From the NCBI GenBank assembly GCA_900551895.1, contig URXX01000004.1, positions 83,715-147,714 of the forward strand: a DNA stretch of 64,000 nt, read 5' to 3'. The position numbers and the translations under genes were made by a program. Below the pieces are notes generated by a model, which worked only from the letters and a program-made list of their open reading frames with translations, was not told where the DNA came from and searched no databases. The DNA comes from an uncultured Lachnospiraceae bacterium. Its GTDB lineage: Bacteria > Bacillota > Clostridia > Lachnospirales > Lachnospiraceae. Shown here in pieces: positions 9,550 to 17,683 of the stretch; within the stretch, counting starts at the first letter, position 1; each line of letters starts with the position of its first letter.

Positions 9550-10953
9550 TTATAATTTGTTTTGCAATTTGGAACGTTTCCAAATGTAAAGACCTGAAAG
9601 GATAACTAACAATCCGCCGCCAATCATTTCAATTTCATAAATGATATTGTCTTTTAACGTATCCATTACCGGATATGCGGAACAGATAATGGCAATCACA
9701 CAGATCACTAATTCGGAAACAGCGATGCCTACGGCAAGTTTTTTGTTTTTTGTCATCACATAAGTATCTTTGTCCACTGATTTTTGTTTCTTTTTAATTC
9801 TAATATAAGCAAGGAACAAAAGCACATACGGGAACAGTGAAGTTAAGGCGGTCATTGTTACGAGTACGTTATAAATTGTATCCACACCGGGCAAAAGTGA
9901 AGTGGCTACAAGAAGTACGGTAACGATAGTTGCTTGCAAATATACTGCTTTTACCGGAATTCCATGTTCGTTTGCCTTTGTCAACTTCTCTGGGAACAGA
10001 CCTTTTTCCACGCTTCCGAAAAGCATTTTAATCGGCGAAGCGATATAGAGAACTAAAGCGCCGATAATGGAAAGTGCAATTCCCGCTGCGAGAAGTTGTA
10101 TAAAAACAGGAGGAATACCAAGTAACTGACACCCTCTTGAAAGAGAATCCAAAATACCCGTAGAGGAACTGATTTCTTCAGGAGACAGTAACATACTGAT
10201 AGAAATAGAACCGAGAATATAAAGGATGCAAACGACTGCAGCCGATACGATGATTGCTCTCGGGAAATTTTTCTTTGGCTGATCCATTTCTGTAATAAAG
10301 TTTGCCGTAATTTCAGCACCTGTATAAGCAAAAATAATTCCTGAAATAGCAACAAGAGAATCAGGATTTAATTTTGGCATCAAAGTTGAAACTGTGTAAG
10401 TTGATGCGCTAGGTGCTTTGTCTAAAATGACAATGGCGATAAAAGCCATAGAAATCAATAAAATAGTAGGAATGGTTGAACCGAAAGAACCTATACTGGT
10501 GAAAAATTTTCCGAAGGACATCCCTTTCGTACTAATCCATGACAGAAACCAAAAAAGAGCAACTGAAAGTATAAGCACTAAAACTTTATTCTCTGATAAA
10601 CTCGGTTTCCCGAGCATGTATGCAAAATTTACTGCGAAGAATGTAAGAAATGATGCATACCAAAAAATCTTGGCAGTCCAGTTCAGCCACGATACCATAA
10701 AGGCATATTTTGTTCCGAAGGCTTCACGCACCCATGTGTATAATCCTCCGTCAGACTGATAGGTGGAAGCGAGTTCCGCACACATAAATGCCTGTGGAAT
10801 AAAGAAAAGTACCATGAAAATGGCCCATGACGGAATCGCCCCCAAGCCAAGTCCGAAACTGGCAGATGTGGATTTTGCAATCCAGCGGATACCATAAAGG
10901 GCGGAAATATTCATAAATACAAGTTCTTTAAAACTAATCTTTGCTTTGTTCAT
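9550..10953 (-). CDS. APC-superfamily amino acid permease
   Basis: 467 residues, 12 predicted hydrophobic segments. Fits the APC amino acid transporters of the glutamate/GABA-antiporter-like branch: 'GLGLGAIPSW' near TM1, 'MCAELASTYQSDGGLYTWV' after TM2, and 'FAYTGAEITANFITEMDQP' in TM6. The start codon lies inside the 3' end of the TetR gene (20-base overlap), with a GGGGG ribosome site in that gene, so both are translated from one transcript. Substrate unknown; the neighbouring hydrolase and MFS carrier suggest a shared amino-acid- or peptide-derived compound (inference). Confidence 0.85.
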   Translation of the reverse strand: MNKAKISFKELVFMNISALYGIRWIAKSTSASFGLGLGAIPSWAIFMVLFFIPQAFMCAELASTYQSDGGLYTWVREAFGTKYAFMVSWLNWTAKIFWYASFLTFFAVNFAYMLGKPSLSENKVLVLILSVALFWFLSWISTKGMSFGKFFTSIGSFGSTIPTILLISMAFIAIVILDKAPSASTYTVSTLMPKLNPDSLVAISGIIFAYTGAEITANFITEMDQPKKNFPRAIIVSAAVVCILYILGSISISMLLSPEEISSSTGILDSLSRGCQLLGIPPVFIQLLAAGIALSIIGALVLYIASPIKMLFGSVEKGLFPEKLTKANEHGIPVKAVYLQATIVTVLLVATSLLPGVDTIYNVLVTMTALTSLFPYVLLFLAYIRIKKKQKSVDKDTYVMTKNKKLAVGIAVSELVICVIAIICSAYPVMDTLKDNIIYEIEMIGGGLLVILSGLYIWKRSKLQNKL

Positions 10954-11623
10954 CTAAAGTACCCCCTTTTTTAGATTTTAATGTTGATAGCAGATAAGTT
11001 ACGTAACGCATCATCTTTTGCCGACAAAATTCATGCGAATATTCTTCCTTATTGGAAACACGGCATTCTAAAAGAAGATGATAGGCAGAAATCATCAATT
11101 CATTTGTAATTTCCAAATCTTCCGCAGAAATCGTTTCATTCGGATAGATTTTATTTAAAATGACTTTATTTCGATTGGACAGATTAAAGTCCGTTAAAAT
11201 AGAGTGCCATTCACTTTCGTTATCCACCTCTTCTTCTGAAAATAATTCGTAGTAACTTCTGCAGATAGCAGGCAGTGAATCGCTGTGCTTATTAAAGAAA
11301 ATCTGTAAAAATTCATCGGGATATGTAAAGGAAATATCCGCAAATTCTTCCCATGACAGCAGTAAAACTTCACTCCAGTCTTTTCCCGCACGAGTCTTTT
11401 CCGCTATTTTCTGATTATAAGAAGTTAAACGGTTCAAGGAAGCGTACACGAGAAGTTGATCCAAATCCTGAAAATAATTATATAAAGTAGCACTGTTATA
11501 CCCTGCAATGTCAGCTACTTTGCGAATGGTAACTGCGTCCATACCTTCTTTTTGGATAATTAACTGGGCAGCCTCTATAAAATAACGAAGGACTCTTCGA
11601 TGATGTTTTTCCCTATTTGCCAT
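10934..11623 (-). CDS. TetR/AcrR-family transcriptional regulator
   Basis: 229 residues from the ATG at 11623, chosen because GGAAAGGAG sits about 8 bases before it; an upstream in-frame start has no such site. The N-terminal helix-turn-helix is typical ('AVTIRKVADIAGYNSATLYNYFQD', residues about 24-47); the C-terminal ligand domain is not diagnostic. It is co-transcribed with the APC permease and divergent from an MFS transporter gene. The strong inverted repeats in the intergenic region (11733-11795) are the natural operator, so I infer it represses both arms and probably itself. Confidence 0.88.
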   Translation of the reverse strand: MANREKHHRRVLRYFIEAAQLIIQKEGMDAVTIRKVADIAGYNSATLYNYFQDLDQLLVYASLNRLTSYNQKIAEKTRAGKDWSEVLLLSWEEFADISFTYPDEFLQIFFNKHSDSLPAICRSYYELFSEEEVDNESEWHSILTDFNLSNRNKVILNKIYPNETISAEDLEITNELMISAYHLLLECRVSNKEEYSHEFCRQKMMRYVTYLLSTLKSKKGGTLDEQSKD

Positions 11624-11658
11624 ATCTTTTTCTCCTTTCCGCAATTTATATAGTTACA

Positions 11659-11687
11659 ATTATAACTTTTTTAACAGATGAGTGCAA
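11659..11687 (-). promoter_or_regulatory. Promoter of the tetR-permease operon
   Basis: On the minus strand TTGCAC (11687-11682), 17-base spacer, TATAAT (11664-11659). The -10 lies about 36 bases before the TetR start codon. Confidence 0.65.
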
Positions 11688-11732
11688 TTATATTTGATAT
11701 TTTACAGAAAATCATCACAATGTACAAAAAAA

Positions 11733-11763
11733 TCAATCGTGATTAGTATATAATCACGATTGA
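11733..11763. promoter_or_regulatory. Probable TetR operator: 13-bp perfect inverted repeat
   Basis: TCAATCGTGATTA (11733-11745), 5-base spacer GTATA, then the exact reverse complement TAATCACGATTGA (11751-11763). It covers the first bases of the -35 box (TTGACA, 11760-11765) of the MFS promoter. Size and symmetry suit a TetR dimer or a pair of dimers. Confidence 0.75.
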
Positions 11764-11787
11764 CAAAATGATGTCAAATGATATAAT
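11760..11787 (+). promoter_or_regulatory. Strong promoter of the MFS-hydrolase operon
   Basis: Consensus TTGACA (11760-11765), 16-base spacer, consensus TATAAT (11782-11787). Both boxes are overlapped by palindromes, so it is a promoter designed to be blocked by a repressor. Confidence 0.75.
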
Positions 11788-11795
11788 CATGATTA
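11784..11795. promoter_or_regulatory. Second operator-like palindrome on the -10 box
   Basis: TAATCATGATTA is a perfect 12-base palindrome sharing the TAATCA..TGATTA half-site core with the larger repeat at 11733. It overlaps the -10 box of the MFS promoter, so binding here would block RNA polymerase. Confidence 0.6.
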
Positions 11796-11821
11796 GAAAT
11801 GAAGATTGAGAGGTAGAAGAA

Positions 11822-13126
11822 GTGAAAGAAAAGACAGGAATTAGGAAAAACTTTTTTATGATTTGCCTGTTGGCATTTGCCGGAACAATTATTTACGGGC
11901 TTCCGTATTTCCGTTCTTATTATTATGATACTTATCAAAGTCTTTATCATCTGACGAATACACAGATGGGACTTCTTGGAAGTGCATATGGAATGTTAGG
12001 AGTTTTCTCTTATATGTTTGGCGGTGTTTTGGCGGACAGATTTAAGGCAAAGAAATTGTTGATTTTATCAATGATTGCAACAGGATTGGGAGGTTTCCTT
12101 CATTTATTTGTAACAGACTTCAGAGCGTTGATGGCTATTTACGCATTGTGGGGATTTACATCTTTGTTGACATTTTGGCCTGCGCTGATGAAAATTGTCA
12201 GAACACAGGGGAATGAAGATGAGCAGAGCCGTGCTTACGGAATTTTTGAAGGTGGACGAGGAGTGTTTAACGCGCTTCAGTTAGCAATTGCAACAGCGAT
12301 TTTTGGTTTCTTTCAGGCAAAAATGATGCCTGAACTGGGTATTAAATGGATTGTTATTTTCTACTCGGCAGCACCGATTATCTGTGGCATTATCTTTATC
12401 TTTGTGCTGAAAGAACCGGGCGAAGAGAGAGTAAAAGATGCAGCGGCAGAAGCGGGTAAAGAAGAGCCGAAGGAGAAATTCTCATGGAGTAACATTGCTC
12501 TTGTATTGAAGATGCCGGCAGTGTGGCTTACAATTTTGATGATGTTTTGTAGTTATACGTTTAATATGTCGATTTACTATTTTACACCGTACGCAAGTAA
12601 TGTATTGAAAACAACAGCGGTGGTTGCAGCGGTATTAACGGTACTTCAGCAGTATTGCCGTCCGTTTGCATCTCCAATTGGTGGATTTTTGGCGGATAAG
12701 ATTGGCAAAGGTCAGGTTATGGCAGGCGGATTTGTACTTATGGGATTAGGAACACTTGTACTTATGCTTTCGGGAAATGCGGGCGGTGCTCAAATGGTGC
12801 TTGTTGTAGGAGCATGTATCGTAGTTTATGTGGGAATGTTCTCCAACTTTGGAATTTATTTCTCGCTTCTTACGGAAGGCGGAGTTCCGTTAAAAGTTTC
12901 CGGTCTTGCAATCGGTATCGCATCTACATTGGGGTATCTTCCGGAAGTAATCGCTCCGATTGTAGCCGGAAATATTTTGGATACATTTGCGGGAGCAAAA
13001 GGATACCATATTTATTTCGGAATTATGATTGTCATGGCAGTAATTGGTTTTATCGCAAGTATTGTTTGGGCAAATACTTACGGAAAACGTTATAAAGAGC
13101 AAATGAAAAAACAAAAAAATAAATAA
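11822..13126 (+). CDS. Major facilitator superfamily transporter
   Basis: 434 residues with 12 hydrophobic segments and the MFS loop 2-3 motif 'GGVLADRFKAKK', repeated in the second half as 'GGFLADKIGKG'. Overall it resembles the anion/organophosphate-type MFS group (COG2271-like). GTG start at 11822. First gene of the divergent, operator-controlled operon; the hydrolase gene follows 27 bases later. I infer it imports the substrate, or exports a product, of that hydrolase. Substrate cannot be read from the sequence. Confidence 0.85.
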   Translation: MKEKTGIRKNFFMICLLAFAGTIIYGLPYFRSYYYDTYQSLYHLTNTQMGLLGSAYGMLGVFSYMFGGVLADRFKAKKLLILSMIATGLGGFLHLFVTDFRALMAIYALWGFTSLLTFWPALMKIVRTQGNEDEQSRAYGIFEGGRGVFNALQLAIATAIFGFFQAKMMPELGIKWIVIFYSAAPIICGIIFIFVLKEPGEERVKDAAAEAGKEEPKEKFSWSNIALVLKMPAVWLTILMMFCSYTFNMSIYYFTPYASNVLKTTAVVAAVLTVLQQYCRPFASPIGGFLADKIGKGQVMAGGFVLMGLGTLVLMLSGNAGGAQMVLVVGACIVVYVGMFSNFGIYFSLLTEGGVPLKVSGLAIGIASTLGYLPEVIAPIVAGNILDTFAGAKGYHIYFGIMIVMAVIGFIASIVWANTYGKRYKEQMKKQKNK

Positions 13127-13153
13127 ATTACTTTAAAAGCAGGAGGTATAAAC

Positions 13154-15199
13154 ATGAGCGTAGAAGTAAAAGAAAAGAAAGTATTGAAAAAGGAAGATTT
13201 TCCGTACGACTGGACGGTTGAGGAAAATCACTGGATTCCGTTGTCAGACGGAACAAAATTATCAAGCCGTATTTGGTATCCGAAAACAGATGAACCTGTA
13301 CCGGCAGTTTTGGAATACATTCCATACCGTAAAAGAGACGGTATGAGAGGAAGAGATGAACCAATGCATGGTTTCTTCGCAGGAAACGGATATGTAGTTG
13401 TGCGTGTGGATATGCGAGGAACAGGAGAATCTGACGGTTTATTAAAAGATGAATATTTAAAACAGGAACAGGACGATGCGGTGGAAGTTATTGACTGGAT
13501 CAGTAAACAGCCATGGTGTGACGGAAACGTTGGTATGATGGGAAAATCATGGGGAGGATTTAACTCTCTTCAGGTAGCAGCGAGAAGACCACCTGCACTT
13601 CGTGCGGTTATCTGCGTAGGATTTACAGATGACAGATACAATCAGGATATTCATTATAAAGGAGGATGTCTGTTAAATGATAACTTCTGGTGGGGAGCAA
13701 TTATGCTTGCTTATCAGTGCCGTGCAATCGACTGTGAAATCAAACCGGAAACATGGAAAGAAGAATGGTTAGAACGTTTGGACGATATGCCGTTATGGAT
13801 GGAAAATTGGTTACAGCATCAGACACGAGATGAATACTGGAAACACGGTTCGGTTTGTGAAGACTATTCAGATATTCAAGTTCCTGTATTCGCTATTGAC
13901 GGTTGGTCAGACTCTTATACAAATACAGTATTAACATTGATGAATGGTTTGGACGTACCTAGAAAAGCAGTTATCGGACCTTGGGCGCATGTATTCGCAC
14001 ACGACGGTTATCCGGCACCGGCAATGAACTTCTTAGGAGAAGCAACAAAATGGTGGGATAAATGGTTAAAAGGAAAAGACAACGATACATTAGACGGACC
14101 TATGGTAGATGTATGGGTAGAAGACAGTATGCTTCCTGAAGCAATTCACGATGTGAGTGAAGGCAGATGGGTAGGACTGGAAAATTGGCCGTCAAAAGAT
14201 GTAAACGATAAAGTGTTCTCATTAACATATGGAAAACTAACAGAAGAAGAGAATACAAAAGAAGAAGTTGTTGACTTATGCACACCATTAAATCACGGAC
14301 TTCTTGCAGGAGAATGGATGGGAGCAGGTGTTCCGGGTGAAAATGCCTGCGATCAACAGTTAGATGACGGCTTATCAATGGTATTTGATTCAGATGTATT
14401 GGAAGAAGATTTTGATATTGTCGGTTATCCAAAAGTAGAAGTGGAATTGACAAGTGATAAAACAAATGCAATGTTATTTGCTCAGTTATCAGATGTACAT
14501 CCTAACGGACAGGTAACAAGAGTGTCTTATGGTGTAATGAATTTATCTCACTTACAGGGACACGATAAAGTTGTTCCATTAGTTCCGGGAGAAAAAGTAA
14601 AAGCATTTGTAGGATTAGATGTTTGCGGACATAAGTTCCCTAAAGGACATCGCGTTCGTATTTCGTTGGCAACATCATACTGGCCAATGTTTTGGGTAAT
14701 GCCTGAGATTGCAACATTGAAATTAGACCTTTCAACAGCAAAAGTAACGCTTCCTATCTTTACGGGACAGGACAGCAAAGGACCTGATATGAATCCAATG
14801 TGCGCACCGTTGACACCAATGACAACATTGTCAGAAGGTCGTGTAGACAGAAGTGTTTCTTACGATATTTTGAAAGATACATGGACTTGCATTACAGACG
14901 GTGTAGGCGGAGTATTCGGAGAAGGTATATATCGTTTTGATGACATCGGAACAGTTGTGGAGCATAACTTAAAACGTGAATTGACACTTTGCAATAAAGA
15001 TCCGTTATCTGCAAAATATACAATTTACCAAAAAATGAAAAATGGTAGAGAAGGCTGGTTAATGGATACAGATATTGTTGTTACACAGACAGCGGACGAA
15101 GAATATTTCTACTTGACAGGATATATGACAGCAAAAATGAATGATGAAGAAGTATTCCACAAAGATTACGATAGAAAAGTAAAGAGAAATGGTTTATAA
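13154..15199 (+). CDS. CocE/NonD-family alpha/beta hydrolase (X-Pro dipeptidyl-peptidase-like)
   Basis: 681 residues, no signal peptide, so probably cytoplasmic. N-terminal alpha/beta hydrolase fold with the nucleophile in 'GKSWGGF' (Ser132), an Asp in 'IDGWSDSYT' and a His in 'GPWAHVFAHDGYP' (about 278-282); the C-terminal half carries the jelly-roll domain of the X-Pro dipeptidyl-peptidase S15/CocE family ('GYPKVEVELTSD'). The family cleaves esters or amide bonds of small molecules and peptides. It is co-transcribed with the MFS carrier under the TetR operator, suggesting an inducible uptake-and-hydrolysis pathway. A perfect AGGAGG site precedes the ATG. Substrate unknown. Confidence 0.85.
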   Translation: MSVEVKEKKVLKKEDFPYDWTVEENHWIPLSDGTKLSSRIWYPKTDEPVPAVLEYIPYRKRDGMRGRDEPMHGFFAGNGYVVVRVDMRGTGESDGLLKDEYLKQEQDDAVEVIDWISKQPWCDGNVGMMGKSWGGFNSLQVAARRPPALRAVICVGFTDDRYNQDIHYKGGCLLNDNFWWGAIMLAYQCRAIDCEIKPETWKEEWLERLDDMPLWMENWLQHQTRDEYWKHGSVCEDYSDIQVPVFAIDGWSDSYTNTVLTLMNGLDVPRKAVIGPWAHVFAHDGYPAPAMNFLGEATKWWDKWLKGKDNDTLDGPMVDVWVEDSMLPEAIHDVSEGRWVGLENWPSKDVNDKVFSLTYGKLTEEENTKEEVVDLCTPLNHGLLAGEWMGAGVPGENACDQQLDDGLSMVFDSDVLEEDFDIVGYPKVEVELTSDKTNAMLFAQLSDVHPNGQVTRVSYGVMNLSHLQGHDKVVPLVPGEKVKAFVGLDVCGHKFPKGHRVRISLATSYWPMFWVMPEIATLKLDLSTAKVTLPIFTGQDSKGPDMNPMCAPLTPMTTLSEGRVDRSVSYDILKDTWTCITDGVGGVFGEGIYRFDDIGTVVEHNLKRELTLCNKDPLSAKYTIYQKMKNGREGWLMDTDIVVTQTADEEYFYLTGYMTAKMNDEEVFHKDYDRKVKRNGL

Positions 15200-15211
15200 A
15201 ATCAAATAAAG

Positions 15212-15242
15212 AAAGCGGTCGGATGAAAATTCCGGCCGCTTT
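15212..15242. terminator. Bidirectional terminator between hydrolase and purF-like genes
   Basis: AAAGCGGTCGGA (15212-15223) pairs with TCCGGCCGCTTT (15231-15242) with one G-T pair, followed by T's on the plus strand and A-rich sequence on the other side. It serves both converging genes. Confidence 0.88.
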
Positions 15243-15247
15243 TTCAA

Positions 15248-16660
15248 CTATTCTTTTCCGTTGAAACAATATGTACAAACTTTACAAGGTTCTAAACCGA
15301 TAGAAGCGATTAAGTCATCTAAGCGGTGGTATCTTAATGTAGTAAAGTTTTGTTGTTTACGAATTTCTTCAAGCATATTGGCATATCTCTCCGTTGTCGG
15401 ATCAGCGTACTCAGGAAGCACGTTATCTGCGTTATCCCCCTCTAGTTTCTGAATAACCTGTCGCGTAATTAAATCTAACTCTGATTTGGAGCGGGAGAAG
15501 TTTAAATATTTACAGCCATATAATAATGGTGGGCAGGCAGGTCTTACATGAACTTCTTTTGCACCGCTGTTATATAAAAATTCGGTTGTTTCACGCAACT
15601 GAGTACCGCGCACAATGGAGTCATCAATCAATAAAAGACTCTTATCCTGAATTAAGGACTGAACCGGAATTAATTTCATGCGGGCAATCAGATTTCTCTG
15701 TTCTTGATTTTGTGGCATGAAAGAACGAGGCCATGTAGGAGTGTACTTGATAAACGGTCTTGCAAACGGAATGCCGGATTCGTTTGAATATCCGATAGCG
15801 TGAGCAATACCTGAATCCGGTACACCTGCAACAATATCAGGTTTTACGTTGTCCTCTGCATCACGTTTTGCAAGCATGCTTCCGCATTTATAACGCATCT
15901 CTTCTACATTTACCCCTTCATAAGAAGAAGTCGGATAACCGTAATATACCCAAAGGAATGAACAAATTTTCATATCCTCCTTAGCAGGGCTTACTGTTTC
16001 AACTCCGTCGGGTGTAATATGTACAATCTCGGCAGGTCCCAGTTCTTTATAAGTTGAATAACCTAAGTTAATATATGCAAAGTCTTCAAAAGATACGCAG
16101 TAGGCGTCTTCTTTCTTTCCGATTACAAGAGGAGTTCTTCCCAAACGGTCTCTTGCAGCGTAAAGTCCGTCTTCTGTCATAAGAAGAAGAGTCATTGAAC
16201 CGTCAACGATTTCCTGTACGAACTGAATACCCTCCACGAGTGAATCTTTATGACAAATGAGGGAAGCAATTAATTCGGTAGCATTAATCTGTCCGCCGCT
16301 CATTTCCTGAAAATGTGTATGTCCGTGACCATAGACTTTACTTAATAATTCATCCATGTTATTGATTTTGCCGACAGTAGTAATGGCAAAACTTCCAAGA
16401 TGTGACTGGATTAGTAATGGCTGTGGTTCAAAGTCAGAAATACATCCGATTCCGATATTTCCTTTTAATTCTTCTACATCCCGCTCGAATTTTGTACGGA
16501 ATGGAGAGTTTTCTATATTGTGAATGGCCCTGCTAAAACCTTGTGGACCGTAAGTAGCCATACCGCCTCTTCGTGTTCCTAAATGTGAGTGGTAGTCAAC
16601 GCCATAAAACAAATCAAGTGTACAGTTTGATTTTCCGGCGACACCAAAAAATCCGCCCAT
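15248..16660 (-). CDS. PurF-like protein lacking the glutaminase cysteine
   Basis: 470 residues from the ATG at 16660, which follows AAGGAGG at ideal spacing. The C-terminal half is a good phosphoribosyltransferase: PRPP loop 'LLIDDSIVRGTQ' and the Fe-S-type cysteines in 'RPACPPLLYGCKYLN' and 'CKVCTYCF'. The N-terminal Ntn-glutaminase domain is present ('HLGTRRGGMATYG') but the sequence starts 'MGGFFGVAG' where true PurF has Met-Cys-Gly (MCGIVG-type), so the N-terminal nucleophile Cys is Gly. The usual Asn-Gly of the 'HNG' oxyanion segment is also replaced ('VGKINNM'). It may be an ammonia-dependent amidophosphoribosyltransferase or a paralogue with another job; no other purine gene is nearby. 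Confidence 0.8.
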   Translation of the reverse strand: MGGFFGVAGKSNCTLDLFYGVDYHSHLGTRRGGMATYGPQGFSRAIHNIENSPFRTKFERDVEELKGNIGIGCISDFEPQPLLIQSHLGSFAITTVGKINNMDELLSKVYGHGHTHFQEMSGGQINATELIASLICHKDSLVEGIQFVQEIVDGSMTLLLMTEDGLYAARDRLGRTPLVIGKKEDAYCVSFEDFAYINLGYSTYKELGPAEIVHITPDGVETVSPAKEDMKICSFLWVYYGYPTSSYEGVNVEEMRYKCGSMLAKRDAEDNVKPDIVAGVPDSGIAHAIGYSNESGIPFARPFIKYTPTWPRSFMPQNQEQRNLIARMKLIPVQSLIQDKSLLLIDDSIVRGTQLRETTEFLYNSGAKEVHVRPACPPLLYGCKYLNFSRSKSELDLITRQVIQKLEGDNADNVLPEYADPTTERYANMLEEIRKQQNFTTLRYHRLDDLIASIGLEPCKVCTYCFNGKE

Positions 16661-16781
16661 GAGAAATCCTCCTTTTTCTGATAACAAATTTGTGTCTTTA
16701 ACAGAATAAGTTTATCACGATTTCCTGTGGAAAGCAAAGGAATGCTTATGAATATTTTTAAATTGGTATTATAAGTATAAG

Positions 16782-17582
16782 TTATAAAAATGCATCCAAA
16801 GATTTAAAGGTATACCCCATTTCTTCCCATTTTGTTAAAAGTTCATCTAAAATCTGCGCATTGGTGGAGGAGGTGCTGTGCAGAAGAACGATTGCCCCCG
16901 GATGAATTCTTTTTAACAGTTTGTCAAATGCTTCTTCTTTTGTCGGTTGATTATTTTCGTACCAATCCACATAGGCAAGACTCCAGAAAAATGTTTTATA
17001 CCCTAAATCTTTTGCCATTTGCAAGTTTTGGGTACTGTATTTTCCCTGTGGCGCGCGATATAACTTTTTCATTGGTTTTCCGGTGATTTTCTTATATAAG
17101 TCCTCCACGCCGGAAATTTCTTTCTGAAATTCTTCTTTAGAAGAAAGTTTGGACATATCGAGATGATTTAGTGTATGATTGCCGACAATATGCCCTTCTT
17201 TTACCATTCGTTTTACTAAGTCGGGACTTGTTTTTAAGAAATTGCCGACAACGAAAAAGGCAGCAGGAGCATGATGTTTTTTTAATGCATCCAGTATGGC
17301 GGGAGTGTTTCCGTTTTCAAATCCGGCATCAAAAGTAAGATATAAAACTTTTTCTTCAGTTGGTTTGGCGTAATAGGCATCATATTGTTTTAATTCGTCA
17401 ATGGAGGCGTTTCCCACAGGGAGCTTACCCTCTTCTTGAAAACTGAGTCCCCAGTTGCCTTCGGCGGAAACTGTCACGGCTTTATCTGAAAAGGTGTGAA
17501 TAGTTTTTGCAGTGAAATGTCCTATGGAGAAAGAGAGAGCGAAGAGGAGGAGAAGAGCAGTGAATTTTTTACATTTTTTCAA
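16782..17582 (-). CDS. PdaA-like polysaccharide deacetylase
   Basis: 266 residues with an N-terminal signal sequence. TTG start (17582) with GAGG about 8 bases upstream; no in-frame ATG fits. NodB-fold deacetylase of the PdaA group: 'LTFDAGFENGNTPAILDAL' (motif 1, with FDAGFENG as in delta-lactam-forming enzymes), 'GNHTLNHLDM' (metal His pair), 'YRAPQGKYS' (motif 3) and 'VLLHSTSSTNAQILDELL' (motif 5). PdaA removes acetyl groups from muramic acid in peptidoglycan, needed for the muramic delta-lactam of the spore cortex. The function outside a visible sporulation context is inferred. Confidence 0.85.
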   Translation of the reverse strand: MKKCKKFTALLLLFALSFSIGHFTAKTIHTFSDKAVTVSAEGNWGLSFQEEGKLPVGNASIDELKQYDAYYAKPTEEKVLYLTFDAGFENGNTPAILDALKKHHAPAAFFVVGNFLKTSPDLVKRMVKEGHIVGNHTLNHLDMSKLSSKEEFQKEISGVEDLYKKITGKPMKKLYRAPQGKYSTQNLQMAKDLGYKTFFWSLAYVDWYENNQPTKEEAFDKLLKRIHPGAIVLLHSTSSTNAQILDELLTKWEEMGYTFKSLDAFL

Positions 17583-17683
17583 GATAATACCTCAGAATGA
17601 CCTTTCTTATTATAGAATATGGGAAAGAAAAGAGAAATATGTTACAATAGTCAATATAAATATATAGGAAAGAGGGGGAAAAA

